Under the pieces are notes generated by a model. The model was given only the letters and a program-made list of their open reading frames with translations. It was not told the DNA's origin and did no database searches. A stretch of DNA of 64,000 nucleotides from Chamaecyparis obtusa. Its lineage: Eukaryota > Streptophyta > Pinopsida > Cupressales > Cupressaceae. The translations under genes and the position numbers were made by a program. Shown one piece after another: positions 36,051-48,633 of this stretch. Every line of letters begins with the position of its first letter. Positions within the stretch are counted from its first letter, which is position 1. The DNA lies in contig BSBK01006754.1 of assembly GCA_027943335.1 (NCBI GenBank), positions 1,020,001 through 1,084,000 of the forward strand. The letters run 5' to 3'.

Positions 36051-37514
36051 TTGAAATGTTTTTCATGCAATAAGATATGTCACTTTGCATTTAGATTTCC
36101 TAAGCACAAACCTAAGTTTCTCAAACCTAATTATTCAAAAGAAAAGGAATGTTATTATTCTAGTGAAGGTGAAGGTATTTATGATGATGATGAGATTGGA
36201 TTTATTGTTATCAAAGATGAAAAACCACTACATGAGGAAAAAGCCTTAGTATCACATGTTGATGAGAAATCTGAATGGGTTATAGACAACAGTTGCTCAC
36301 ATCATATGACTGGAGATAAAAACAAGTTTGTCAAACTAAATAAGTATGATGGTGGTGTTGTAAGATTTGGAGACAATGTTCCTAAACCTATCATAGGAGT
36401 AGGATCTATTTCTTTGGATGGAAAAACTAATACTGACAATGTACTACTTGTTGATGGACATAAGCATAACTTGTTGAGTTTTGGAAAACTAATGGACAAA
36501 GGGTATCAATTGAAATTCATTGATGGGAAATGTTTTATCAGAAGTATGACAGAAAATATGATTGCAATTGGTACTAAATCTAGAGGTAATGTATTTGAGT
36601 TAAATACATCTGAAGCTTCTTGTTTTGTTGCAAAGATAGATGACAGTTGGTTATGGCATAAAAGGTTTTGTCATGTTAAGTTTGACAATATTATGAAGGA
36701 AAGATTAACTAATGCAGTGAGAGACCTACCTAAAATTGTAAAACCATCTAACACTATGTGTAGAGAATGTGTTATGGGAAAGAAAACTAGAAGCAGTAAT
36801 AAAAGTAAATCATATACAACAAAAGGAAAGCTAGATTTAGTACATACAGAAATATGTGGATCTACAAGGACAAGATCATACTATGGTGAAAGGTACTTTA
36901 TACTTTTTCTTGATGACTTCTCTAGAATGATGTGGATCACTTACTTGAAAGAAAAATCAGAAGCATTTGACAAATTCAAGTTATTCAAAGAGAAAGTAGA
37001 AAATGAATCAAGCTTAAAAATAAAATGCTTGAGATCAGACAGAGTTTGAGTGTTTACTTCAGATATATTAAATTCATATTGTGAAGAGCATGGAATACAA
37101 AGATAGACATCTTCTCCTATGACTCCACAGCAAAATGGGTTAGCAGAGTGAAGAAACAGAACAATATTGGATGTTGCTAGGACAATGTTGCTAGAAGGAA
37201 ATATATCTCATGTACATTGGAGGGAAGCTGTTAGGACAACAGTATACACATTAAACAGAATTCAAATCAAAGAAGGTACAAATAAGACTTCCTATGAATT
37301 ATGGTTTAATCATTCTCCTACTGTAAAATATTTCAGGATATTTGGAAGCAAATGCTATATCAAAAGAGATGATGAAATAGGAAAATTTGATGGTAGAAGT
37401 GATGAAGGAATTTTTCTTGGTTATTATACTAAAAGAAAGGATTACAAATGTTTTAACCTGAGATTGAGAAAGATGATTGAAAGTAACAATGTGAAGATGG
37501 ATGAAAAGTTCTAG
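36051..37514 (+). pseudogene. Copia zinc knuckle, protease and integrase
   Basis: After the knuckle, the protease reads WVIDNSCSHHMTGDKNKF (about 36275-36330), where DSG is usual; the glycine is replaced. The integrase zinc-binding stretch is LWHKRFCHVKFDN and MCRECVMGKKTRSS. The core reads LDLVHTEICGSTRTRSYYG with ILFLDDFSRMMWI, then CLRSDRV followed by a stop at 37047, QQNGLAE and RNRTILDVARTML. Beyond it come YELWFNHSPTVKYFRIFGSK and SDEGIFLGYYTKRK. Three stops lie between 37047 and 37152; otherwise the frame is conserved. Confidence 0.85.
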
Positions 37515-37721
37515 ATACAAGAGAGAATGTATAATTGTAATCAAAATACATAGTTCAAGGAGGCTGCTACTACAGAAGAAGAAGAACATGTTGAGACTAA
37601 CTATGAAAATGAGACTTGTGATGATGACACAAATGAGGCCACTAAGATTCCTAAGACTCCAAGGTATGTTAAGAAAGATCATCCTCAAAATCAAATTATT
37701 GGTAATGCAAGTAAAGGAATA

Positions 37722-39304
37722 ATGACTAGATCAAATGCAAGGGAAGAAATTTGTTTGATTTCTCAAGTTGAACCAAAGACTACTAACGAATCTTGTAGAG
37801 ATGAATCTTGGATCAAAGCTATGCAGGAAGAATTAGATCAGATAAATAAAAATAACACTTGGGAATTGGTTCCTAGACCTAAAGACAAGAATGTGATAGG
37901 AACTAATTGGGTTTTCAGAAACAAAATGAATGAAGAAGGAATTGTTGTAAGAAACAAAGCAAGATTGGTATGCAAAGGTTATTCACAACAAGAAGGTATA
38001 TATTTTGAAGATACATTTGCTCCTATTTCTAGGATAGAAGCTGTGAGATTATTTATAGCCTATGTTGCACATAAAGACTTCAAGGTATATCATATGGATG
38101 TAAAATCTATATTTTTTAATGGGGATCTTGAAGAAGAGGTATATATAGAACAACCTGATGGATTTCCTCTATCAGAAGATGAAGACATGGTATGCAAGTT
38201 GAAGAAGGCATTGTATGGATTGAAGCAAGCACCAAGGGCTTGGTATGAAAGGTTATACAAGTACTTACTTTGCCTTGGATTCAGAAAAGGTAATGCTGAC
38301 AGCAATCTATACTTAAAAACTAGTCAAGATAGGATTTTGATAATAGAAGTTTTTGTTGATGACATTAATTTTGGAGGAAATTATGAGATGTGTAAAGAGT
38401 TCTCTAAAGAAATGGAAAATGAATTTGAGATGTCCATGATAGGTGAGATGACATTCTTTCGTGGACTATAGATAAATCAGAGCAAGAATGGAATTTTTAT
38501 TTCTCAAACTAAGTATCTTAATTGATGTTGAAAAAGTTTGGAATGGAAGATTGTAAACATGTTGGTACACCCATGGTGATTGGGCATAAACTGACAAATA
38601 CTGATGAAACCAAGAGTTTTTTTCAAACCAAGTATAGATCAATGATTGGAGGATTACAATATCTGATTCACTCCATACCGAATATTGCTAATGTTGTTGG
38701 AATTGTGGCTAGATATTAGGAAGATACTAAAGAGACACACATGGCTACTGTAAAAAGGATATTTAGATATCTGAAAGGAACAATGGAATATGGATTATGG
38801 TATGATAGAAATGATGACTTTGAATTACATGCTTATACTAATGTCAATTGGGCAGGGAACATTGATGATAGGAAGAGTACTGGTGGAGGTGCATTTTTCC
38901 TTGGGAAAAGGTTGGTTTCATGGTTAAGTAATAACTAAGATTGTATAGCCCAATCTACTATTGAATCTGAGTATGTTGTTGCTTCTATTAATTACACTCA
39001 AATTGTCTAGATGAAACAAAAGCTGAAAGATATTAGAATAACTTTTGTTGAACCTATGGTTATCCATTGTGATAACAACAATACAATGAATATGTCAAAG
39101 AATCATGTGATGCATTCTAAAACTAAGCATATTTCTATTAAGTATCACTTCTTAAGAGACAAGGTATTAGAGAAAGAAATAATATTGGAATACATTAGCA
39201 CAAAGGAACAGATAGAAGACATCTTTACAAAGCCATTACCAAAAGATGCCTTTGAGTATCTCAGAGGTATGCTTGGGGTGCAGGCCCCTCCTAGTGAGAA
39301 TTAA
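37722..39304 (+). pseudogene. Copia reverse transcriptase and RNase H
   Basis: RT reads [20 protein letters not shown], then [58 protein letters not shown] and the catalytic box [11 protein letters not shown] stop at 38469 and a frameshift near 38500 follow. RNase H then shows VKRIFRYLKGTMEYGLWY, NWAGNIDDRKSTGGGAFFLG, a broken stretch around 38938-39010, and a tail with HISIKYHFLRDKV and EDIFTKPLPKDAFEYLRG, ending TAA at 39302-39304. Order and motifs are standard copia. The two catalytic aspartates are present. Confidence 0.9.
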
Positions 39305-39648
39305 AATGATGCAGGGATGCATCATTCTAGAGGTATTTAGAGCTCCATCATTTTTTGGACTTAATTTATGGATCTACTCCTTAAGGGGAGTGATCGTTGG
39401 AAGTTTACAAAATATATTTGGGTAATTCAGCAGCTGGTTGATCAAAACTAAGTAGAAGATAGTTGATAACTTATGACACCCTTTTCCATTGTTTTCAAAG
39501 GGTGAAAGATACTATGAGAAAAACCCTACTATATGGGGATAAATTCTATGAAGAAGAGTTCACTATTTTGAGAAAGAGTATTTTTTATCTGATAGATTTG
39601 GGTTGATGGATTTTCCCATATGTTTCCATCAATGCCAAAGGGGGAGAT
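39305..39648 (+). other. Copia 3' untranslated region and purine tract
   Basis: No coding signal. It ends with ATCAATGCCAAAGGGGGAGA (purine tract at 39637-39647) against the 3' LTR start TGTTGTATATTT at 39649. Confidence 0.75.
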
Positions 39649-40626
39649 TGTTGTATATTTCTGATGTATTTAATATATTTAATCACTACATTATCTTGTT
39701 GAGTGGTGTCATAATCATACTATTGTCAAGTCTTATTTTGTCACTGATGTCAACATATGTTTCTATGAAGAGAACAAATTGATTATTATAGTGTACAGAT
39801 GTCGAACGGATGATTCAAAATGTGCGAACATAGTTGTGTGTATAGGAATGTACTATGATCTTATATCTAAGATCACATGATGTAATATATCATATTGGTT
39901 GAGTTATAGAAGATTTTGTGAAGACTCATTACTAGACTGTGACAGTGGAAATTGACAAAGTAAGTCTCTATGTTTTGAGTATATCTTACAAGCAATGTGG
40001 ATCCAGTGTATGCAATCTTAAGGGATGACATATAACACACTAAGGAATGTTTGGTGATCTTAGAAAGTTATGAGATGCATGCTGATGTCATATGTGGCAT
40101 GTGTTCTAGAGGAGGGCCGACTTCAAAATTATAGTGTGTATTATAGATTGCGAGCATGGATTACAGATATTAGATCTTAATTATTGAATTGTAATTATTA
40201 TATACTTGTTTTAGATACCATGTGTATCTTAGCAAGGATTTATATGATTATTTGTATATTAAGAAAGCCTAACTGGCTGACCTAATCATTTATTTGTAAT
40301 ATAATATATATGTAAGATCTTTTCTTTTGAAGAAAAAGGATGTTAGATGCAGGTGATTAATGTGGAAGTTGCGAGATTGTATCTATTGTATGTAGAGCAG
40401 AGGATATTGTATGTACTCCATTGGAACTAATCAAGCAAAGACAATTTCTATTAGATGGTTCACAAGGATTGTGTATTTCCCTTATAGACACTTGTGTTGT
40501 GAACAGTGAGTTCTGGAGGTGGACATAACCTTCTTTGGGCAGTGAGCCTAGGCAAAGAGCCTACTCTTTTCATTGACTCCTACCAGGGTCTATCCTCTAA
40601 CAAGGACTATATACTGTAATGCTTTA
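39649..40626 (+). repeat. Copia 3' LTR, first part
   Basis: Matches the first 980 bases or so of 33931-35175. It is cut at 40626 by element Y, with the target duplication CTTTA at 40622-40626. Confidence 0.9.
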
Positions 40627-41653
40627 TGTTGTAAATTTGGCTGAGTTGGATACATAGATGTTGTCATTATGGAAACATATGTTCTACATGAAGATTGCAC
40701 AAGTCAAAGAGCAAGTATCATAGAGCACAATGCAAAATTGTCTAAGTATGAGATAGTGTGTTTTTGCCAGTGTACTTGATGATAGTTTTTTTTAGCGATG
40801 TTGATTGGAGTAAGTTTAGTGCTTGCACACTTGAGCATAGATACTATGGTGACTATTGAAGACTCATCTAAGAGTGCAAGTCAATATGGCATGTACGGAA
40901 GAAGTTATGATAGTTTTACTAAAGACAGTGTTAAGCTGACAGGACAGATTATGAAGATAGAATTGGTAAAGAGTTAAGGGATTATTTTGTTTATCAAAAT
41001 AATGACTTAAAAATATAAATGGATGACATCCTAGATGTTAACCCTTGGGTAAAGATATTTTTTATTATGTAAGCCGACTGGAAGAGTTATTAATCTTAAT
41101 AACTTGTATAAATATGTAATGATGTAATGTAAGAATGATGACATATGATATGTATGTAATAGCGATAGTGAAAGAGCAGCGAAGAGATATTGATGTGAAG
41201 TTGCAAGCAGTATAAGGTTATGTACCTTGACCTATTTTGTAATCAGTGAATATTATATATTACTTGTTTGGGCAGTGGGCTCATCTGGTAATCATATTTT
41301 GTACTACCAACTCCTAACAGGGTTGAGGCTTCTAACAAGGCCTATAGTCCCTTAATCAGGACTGAGACACTATATACATGTAATAGACTCCTAATAGGGT
41401 CAACATCCTTAACAAGATACCTTTGATTAGTGGATCTTTGTGGGTGCCATCCCCACAGGGGTTTTCCCTTGGCCAGGGTTTCCTCGAGAAAAAATAATGT
41501 GTTATGAGTTCTTTTGTTTTATTTCTATGCATGTTGTTTAGTTTCCTATGTTATGCATGCACTAAGATAATCTGTTGTATCCATAATTGGGAAAAAGTAA
41601 ATGTTTGTAGAATATTGATTCACCCCCCCTCTCAGTATTCACTATTTCTAACA
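40627..41653 (+). repeat. Element Y 5' LTR
   Basis: TGTTGTAAATTTGG at the start, TTTCTAACA at the end. Contains CTCCTAACAGGG, CTTCTAACAAGG, CCTTAATCAGG and similar repeats at 41308-41420, a GTGGGTGCCATCCCCACAGG box at about 41448, and CACCCCCCCTCTCAGTATTC near the end. Confidence 0.9.
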
Positions 41654-41654
41654 A

Positions 41655-41667
41655 TTGGTATCAAAGC
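41655..41667 (+). other. Element Y primer-binding site
   Basis: TTGGTATCAAAGC, one base after the LTR; initiator-Met type with one change. Confidence 0.8.
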
Positions 41668-41724
41668 TTAGTTACTCGGAAAAGAATCATTCAAGGAAAG
41701 CCTAGCAGCTTGAGTAAGATCTCT

Positions 41725-43011
41725 ATGGATATGGATCAACTACAGAAGAATCTTGAAGAAGCTCTTGAATAAATTGATATGCTTACTGATGAAAGAGACA
41801 CTCTGAAAGGAAAATATGATGATGCAAAGAACCTCATTAAGAAACTAAAAAAAAAGTTGGAAGATCTGAAATCAGAAAAGGAATCCAAAATACAAATTGA
41901 AGATTGTGATGACAAATTAGAAAAAGAAAATGAGATCCTTAAACATGAACTAAAGATAGCAAATCTGAAGCTAAGTTTGAAATATGGAAATGGCAAGAAT
42001 GAAGCAAATCTAAAATCTAAGAATGAAAATCTAAAGATCAAAAATGAAGGACTAAAATCTAAACTTGGTAAAGTAACATTTGAGCTTGAGAAATTCAATG
42101 TGCAGTATGCTGAACTTGAGAAATGCAATACAATTGTGAAAGGTGAACTGACTCAATCTAAGCAGCAACTTGAAAGACTATATTGAACTAGTGAGAAGAT
42201 TGATGAACAAATGTCTTATTAAAAACCATTCTATGATAAAACTGGTCTTGGATTCAACACAACTAAAGAAAGTGAAGAAAGCAAGGAACCAAATCTAAAA
42301 ATGTATGAAAGCATAAATGAAAAGAAATTTGATGAAATTGACAAATCTGAAGACACACCTAAAGAAGAAGAACCACCTAAATGAGAGGATTCACCTAAAG
42401 GTATGCAAAGATAATTCAAAGGTAGATGTTTTTCTTGTAATATTGTTGGTCATATGAAGAAAGATTGCACAGGTAAGAAATTCAAACCCCTTAATGGTTA
42501 TTGTTATAATTGTCATGGTTTTGGATATAGAGCTATTGAATGTAGAAAACCTAAATTTTTTGAGAATAACAATAGTAGTAGAATGTTTAGAAATACTAAC
42601 CATGCAGATAAGAAACCTACTAAAGATATGAACAGAAGAAATGGAGTAGTATGTTATAGATGCAACAAGGTTGGACACATTGCTAGAAATTTCAGATCAT
42701 AGATAAATCAGCCTGGACCAAGATATGGAAACAATGGAATAGTTTGTCAAATATGTAACAAGATTGGACATACATCAAGGTTTTGTAGAATGAACAATAG
42801 AGTTTTTTATCCTAATCCTAACCCTAGAAGTCATGTAAGGAGAAATGAAGATGCAAGTAATAGTCAGAAAGGATGTTGTAGTAATTCAGAAGAAGTTAAG
42901 TTTTTTAAAAGCATAGATCAAGGAAACATATTCAGCACTGAAGGTAACAAGAAAGGTGAAGTATCAAGTGGTAAGAATGAATCACTACCTAACCCATCTC
43001 TAAGTACTTAA
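41725..43011 (+). pseudogene. Element Y ORF1: coiled coil and CCHC knuckle protein
   Basis: Gag-like. The ATG at 41725 (MDMDQLQKNLEEALE) starts one frame of 428 codons with six stops and no frameshift. Residues about 1-155 form a charged coiled coil (GKYDDAKNLIKKLKKKLEDL). A spacer with KPFYDKTGLGFNTTKESEES resembles text in some copia gag proteins. Four knuckles follow: CFSCNIVGHMKKDC, CYNCHGFGYRAIEC (histidine to tyrosine), CYRCNKVGHIARNF (last cysteine lost) and CQICNKIGHTSRFC. The polar tail ends TAA at 43009-43011. The same architecture as X ORF1, but little direct residue identity outside the knuckles. Confidence 0.75.
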
Positions 43012-43368
43012 TTCATGAAAATTACAGTAGAATAGGAACTTAGATTAGTGTAGAAGTTGATATATGATGAATTGAGTCTTGCGTAGTTAATGCAAGGTAT
43101 TATATGATGTAATGATGCTATGGTTAAGAGCACATAGAAAATATTATGTTTTGTGAGATCGCAAGGATTTTTAAGTTTTGCAAGTTAACATAATCAACTT
43201 TTTGGAAAGAAGCGGCAAAAGAATTGAATGCGATGTCAGATCTATGTGAGATAGGAATGATAAAAGGTTATGATCGGTATTATTTGATCATCAAAGTGAA
43301 TACAAGTGTTAAGGAGATTGAAGAGCAGTGATTTGAAGCATTTTGCAAGGATTTGGTGAAGGATTTTT
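43012..43368 (+). other. Element Y spacer between ORF1 and ORF2
   Basis: About 360 bp, AT-rich with no coding signal; equivalent to the spacer in X-A and X-C. Confidence 0.45.
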
Positions 43369-46300
43369 TTGTGCCAAATCTACGCAAGCCCTAAAATCAT
43401 GAAATCGAGGTATTTTACTTGGCAAATCTTTAAATTAGTTAAGGAATTAGCAGAAGTCATGGATGTTTCTTTGATTCACAATGTCAGATATAAGAATAGA
43501 CCTAAGATGAAAAGGGGACCAGTAGAACCCTTGGAAGATGATCCTAAGTTAGCTTTATCATCCATACTTGACGGAGTTTTACATCTAGAAAATATTAGAA
43601 GTTATCTGGGATGTAAGCTAGAGACTCTCAGTGATATTGATTCCACAAAAGAATATCAGAAGATCTACAGTCAGGATATGTCATTGAAAGTAGGGTTTGA
43701 GCATTTGAAAGATAATGAAATTGTTAAGTATTCCTTATGATATGAGTTTGACAATGAAGAATGTACCAAGATTATTTTAAGAAGAATTCATAATGGGAAG
43801 TTTTGGTTAGATGACAAAGTGATAGATATCACATCTAACCTAATTCATGAGGTAACTAGTCTTTCTAAAACTGGAGCCATTCCTTTGAATGAGAAGAACA
43901 TGAGGAAAATAGTTATAGACAACACAAATTCATCTTACAATGGTAGGGGTATAGTAATTAGCAAGATTCAACAAGATGATGTCAGATATTTGTGTAAGAT
44001 CCTTACAACTAAGTTTTTTGCTAACTCTAGAGAAGATGACATGGTAGCAGGAATGATACATGCAACATATTTAATGTGTGTTGATAGAGTACAAGTTGAT
44101 ATGTGTGAAATTCTAAGAATTCAATTGTTTGAGAATTTGGAAAAGATAAAGAAGACTAAGTATTCTCAGTTTAGATTCTCATCATTGATCACTTATATGT
44201 TTTTCCATTTGTTGAGAAGATTTCCTTACACCATTGGAAATGATTGGAATGATGGCCAAACCACAATGGAAAGAATTAACAAAGTGTATATGAGGCATTT
44301 TATTGATAAGGTAAATGAAAGTGCAGTGTTGGTAATCAAAATATTTCAGAATTTGACGACAAGCAGAACAAGGATCCCACAATCCTTAGTAGAAAAGTAT
44401 AAAAATGAGATATGTTTCATGGTTGATACTGACTTTACATATATTGAAGCAGTAGAACCTAGAGTAGAGTTCATAGACCCTCTTGGCTATGAAATCTCTA
44501 ATATTGAGACAAAAGAATATGTGAGTAGACTATTTAAGAGAAAGTTAGACATTCATAGTAACAGGTTTGGAACCTTTGAGGAGAACTTCAACTTTGCAAA
44601 GACTATCCTTGAAGAGAAATAGTCTAAGAAAAGAGTTGGAAGTACAATCAAGAAAATACTAAAAGATACAGGAATGAATGAACATGAGTTCTTGATAGCC
44701 AAACAGATAGCAATAGCAGTTAGAGAAATTGGACAAAAAGAAGTTTTGTCTATGCCACCTTTATCATTAGTTGTAGTATAGTAAGAAGTGACACAAGTAA
44801 AGGTAATAGTGGAAGAAATGGAGAAAGATCAAGAAGAAACAAAATCCACTAGATCAACCTCCTCCATACCTAGTACAAGAATGAAAGAGATTGCTACTAG
44901 ACCAAGTAAGAGGTAGAAGACATTAGTGCCACTAGTTCCAAGAAAAATTGCAGAGATTAAAGATGATGAAGATACTCTTGTTAAGAAGAAAACTTGGAAA
45001 CCTAGAATTGAAAAAGTGAACAAATAGATTATACAAGATGGAGACTTTACAAAGATGAATAAATATTATGATCTATATGATTATGCAGAGAGATTGAATC
45101 TAGAAAATGCAGTGGTGAAGCATATGATTTTGTTTGATAAGAAATTTGATACAATTCAGGGTAAGATACCTAATGACTTGTATAAGAAGCTTGTAAACAA
45201 AAAGAAAAGAGCATCAGAGGAAGATATAACTATAAGAGAAAATCTTGTAAGAAAGCTATGTGATATAAGAGATGAATAACACTTCAAATAGATCATGAAG
45301 GATCTGAACACCCATCTGAGAACCAAGAAGAGAACTATTCAGATTATGGGAGGTAAATATGAAGAAATCAACAAGGAAATAGAACAAGCAATTTTTAAGG
45401 TTATGACAGAGAATGCTGGAAAACCATCATTTGCAGCATAACCTATAGAGAAAGTAGAAGAAGTAGAACATCATGACATTCCCTCTCCACTAGCCATCAA
45501 TATTGAGGATGAAGATATGAATGTTGAAGGATCAAAGATCACTTTGGATAGTGATGATAACCTATTTAAGAACCTTGAAAACATTGTTGACAATTTGGCT
45601 TTTGAAGAGTAGGATAGTGCCAAAGGAGAAGAGAGGACAAAAACTAGAATTGTAGAACCTATAGTGACAGAGAAACAAGTGTTTGTTCCCACTCTTGAAG
45701 AAATCAATCTTACACCTGAGACTGGTAAGAAAACTCAAATTGGTTCAATATTTAAGAATTTGGGAAAGGAAGTAGATGATGATGATCAGATGGAATTGAT
45801 CACATCTTTGAACAAGATTATTGGAAAGAACAAGAAGGTAAAGAGTCTTGAAGGATGCCTAAAGGAGCTTACTGAGAAGTTACAAGGCATTGTAACCACA
45901 CAAATTATAGAAGCTAACCCTCTGGAAAGAGAAAAGAAAGTAATGAACACATTTGACGATGAATTTACCAAATTATCTGATATTGCCAAGGTAAAGGCTC
46001 AAGTAGCCTATGAGGCCAAAATTCTTTTGGAAATAAGTCAAAACATCAGGAATGATATCAACAATCTTGATATTTGCATAAAAGATTTGAGAAGGAATTT
46101 AAAAAGAGGAAAATCTTTGTACATTCAATGTATAAAATCAGAGAACCTAATAGCAAAGGAAGTGCCAAAGATGAAGACTAAGGAAGAAAAAATTCAAACT
46201 GAGATAAACCTTCTTTCAAGCCCTAATGAGAAGGTACTTGATGTTGAGAAGAAAATCTACAAGATTTATGATGAAATACAAATTTTACAAGATGACAAGG

Positions 46301-46572
46301 ACAGGAAGTTGAAGAGATTTTCTCTTTTAAGAGAGCATGTTTCTATAAAATTGAGCATTGTTGAAGGACAACTAGAAGAATGTTTTTCATCCAAGACATC
46401 TTTTCAGAAGTTTAGTTTTTAGAATCTCCAAGCATGTGAAATTGCATCTTATGGATTGTGTGCACTACTCAGTGTTGTAGATTCGATTAAGAAGTCATGG
46501 GAGAAAGAGTTAGAGGCCATGAAGATTAAATTTGTAGATTGTGTTGGAAGCCTACCAGCTTTGCAATATTGA
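43369..46572 (+). pseudogene. Element Y ORF2: long protein of unknown function
   Basis: A single frame of 1067 codons to a TGA at 46570-46572, with roughly ten stops and no frameshift. The start may be the ATG at 43369 or the next at 43399. Blocks in order: LALSSILDGVLHLENIRSYL (about 43552-43611), RRIHNGKFWLDDKVI, a middle segment with MIHATYLMCVDRV, FRFSSLITYMFFHLLRRFPY, then YKNEICFMVDTDFTYIEAVE and PRVEFIDPLGYEI, and FGTFEENF. An acidic linker and a helical, heptad-rich C-terminus follow (45664-46422). The same blocks in the same order occur in X and B. No catalytic motif, signal peptide or membrane segment was recognised. It could be a second structural protein or a captured host gene; I cannot tell which. 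Confidence 0.75.
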
Positions 46573-46832
46573 ATCAAGGTATAACACTCTTGTTTGAACA
46601 TAGTTTTGTCACCCTCACCTTTTTTTGTCATTGTTGTCAAAGGGGGAGAGATATATAGCAAAAAATTGATAAGGATACATACTCTTAGAGGGAGTATAGT
46701 ATATAGATAAGATTTATGGAGTCATAAGGACAATTTATACATATTTTGTACTATGGCCACAATTTTGAATTTTTGAAGTCTAAGACTTAGCTAATTTTCT
46801 CATATGTTGCCACTAATGACAAAGGGGGAGAT
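46573..46832 (+). other. Element Y 3' untranslated region and purine tract
   Basis: Ends with CACTAATGACAAAGGGGGAGA (purine tract 46821-46831), directly before the 3' LTR. A second AAAGGGGGAGA copy lies at about 46638-46648. Confidence 0.75.
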
Positions 46833-47860
46833 TTTTGGCAATTTGGATGAGTTGGATACATAGATGTTTTCATTATGGAAACATATGTTCTACATGAAGA
46901 TCACACAGGTCAGAGAGCAAGTATCACAGAGCGCAATGCAAAATTATCTAAGTATGAGATAGTGTGTTTTTGTCAGTGTACCTGATGATAGTTTTGTTTA
47001 GTGATGTTGATTGGAGTAAGTTCAGTGATTGTGCACTTGAACATAGATACTATGGTGACTATTGAAGACTCACCTAAGAGAGAAAGTTAGTACGGTATGT
47101 ATGAAAGAAGTTATGATAGTTTTACTAAAGATGGTGTTAAGCCGACAGGACAAATTATGAAGACATAATTGGTAAAGAGTTAAGGGATTATTTTGTTTAT
47201 CAAAATAATGACTTAACAATATAAAGGGATGACATCCTAGATGTTAACCCTTGGTTAAAGATATTTTTTATTATGTAATCTGACTAGAAGAGTTATTAAT
47301 CTTAATAACTTGTATAAAGATGTAATGATGTAATGTAAGAATAAGGACATATGATATGTATGTAATAGCGATAGTGAAAGAGCAGTGAAGAGATATTGAT
47401 GCGAAGTTGCAAGTAGTATAAGGTTATGTACCTTGACCTATTTTTGTAATTAGAGAATATTATATATTACTTGTTTGGGCAGTGGGCTCATCTGGTAATC
47501 ATATTTTGTACTACCAACTCCTAACAGGGTTGAGGCTTCTAACAAGGCCTATAGTCCCTTAATTAGGGCTGAGACACTATATACATGTAATAGACTCCTA
47601 ACAGGGTCAACATCCTTAATAGGATACTTTTGATTAGTGGATCTTTGTGGGTGCTATCCCCACTGGGGTTTTCCCTTGGCCAGGGTTTCCTCGAGAACAA
47701 ATAATGTGTTATGAGTTCTTTTGTTTTATTGTTGTGCATGTTATTTAGTTTCCTATGTTATGCATGCACTAAGATAATCTATTGTATCCATAATTGGGCA
47801 AAATTAAAAGTTTGTAGAATACTGATTCACCCCCCCTCTCAGTATTCCCTATTTCTAACA
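46833..47860 (+). repeat. Element Y 3' LTR
   Basis: Matches 40627-41653 with scattered substitutions. Its first bases are TTTTGG where the 5' LTR has TGTTGT, so the terminal TG is mutated. Followed by the duplicated CTTTA at 47861-47865. Confidence 0.85.
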
Positions 47861-47865
47861 CTTTA

Positions 47866-48130
47866 ATCATCTCCTAACAAGGCTAGATCTTTTAACAGGG
47901 ATACAATACTCTCAGTACATCATTTGTGGGTGCTAATTCCCATTGGGGTTTTACCTTTAACAGGGTTTCCTTGACAATAAAATATTATGTTATTGTGTTG
48001 GCATTTATTGTGTTATCATTTGATTTAGTATTGTTTCTATTCAAAGTTCAAAGTTTAATATTCTATCCTATAACTAATTCACCCCCCCCCCCCCCCTCTT
48101 AGTTATATTAGTGGACTGTAATTCCTAATA
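47866..48130 (+). repeat. Copia 3' LTR, second part
   Basis: Completes the 3' LTR after element Y; matches about 34905-35175. It ends TTCCTAATA, where the 5' LTR ends CTAACA, then TSD GTTGA at 48131-48135. Confidence 0.9.
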
Positions 48131-48135
48131 GTTGA

Positions 48136-48572
48136 TTCACCATGTCCATTTGATTATTTGTCAGCCTTTGCATGTCACATGTCCTTTCATCAAGTCTTAT
48201 AGACATTTTTCTTTTGTCTTCTTTGGCCATTGTCTTGTCTTCTTTAGATTTCTTTTTCTATTCAATTACTTCACATAATCTTACTAATTAACTTTCATGT
48301 TCTCTCTTCAAATTTATGATGTCTTCACTCAATATGTTGTTTTTCTCTAGCAGATCTATTATATCTTTGTTAATTTCAGTAGAATTTTCATTGTTAAATA
48401 GACCTCTAGTATCCTATTCTTAATATTGTTTTTCATTCTGTTGAATTGTCAATTCTCTCCTTATACTTAAGGATTTCTTCAATTCACCTCTGGCTGCTTC
48501 AAGCTAGTGTAATGCAAGATGAATGTCAATCTTTTGATTCTCTATGATCTTTCCCAACTTATAGACCTCCAT
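48136..48572 (-). pseudogene. X-A ORF1, N-terminal coiled-coil part
   Basis: The minus-strand ATG at 48570-48572 starts the same protein as X-C ORF1 at 58010 (MEVYKLGK). The segment is charged and helical with heptad-like spacing and several stops. It ends at the copia insertion and continues at 33930. In X-C the equivalent text runs uninterrupted through the site. Confidence 0.7.
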
Positions 48573-48619
48573 CTCCAAGATCTTAACTCACAAGTGATTA
48601 AACTTCTTTAAGATACTTA

Positions 48620-48632
48620 GCTCTAATACCAA
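48620..48632 (-). other. X-A primer-binding site
   Basis: The minus strand reads TTGGTATTAGAGC one base from the LTR end; initiator-Met type with one change. Confidence 0.75.
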
Positions 48633-48633
48633 T

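Larger units (their letters stand above)
40627..47860 (+). mobile_element. Element Y: complete pol-less two-ORF LTR retrotransposon
   Basis: LTRs 40627-41653 and about 46833-47860 (1027 and 1028 bp) with a perfect TSD CTTTA (40622-40626 and 47861-47865). The internal 5.2 kb holds a primer site, ORF1 (coiled coil and zinc knuckles), ORF2 (about 1070 codons) and a purine tract. There is no protease, integrase, RT or RNase H. It lies uninterrupted in the copia 3' LTR, so it is among the most recent insertions in the stack. Confidence 0.85.
33931..48130 (+). mobile_element. Ty1/copia element, interrupted by element Y
   Basis: Plus-strand element with 5' LTR 33931-35175, internal region 35176-39648 and a 3' LTR split by Y (39649-40626 and 47866-48130). 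Perfect TSD GTTGA at 33926-33930 and 48131-48135. The gene order protease, integrase, RT, RNase H defines copia. It is the only autonomous-type copia element in the window, though now dead. It landed in ORF1 of X-A. Confidence 0.9.

Noticed and set aside
41736..42128. Possible membrane protein on the minus strand, rich in serine and phenylalanine
   Set aside because: Complement of the Y ORF1 coiled coil; no independent support.
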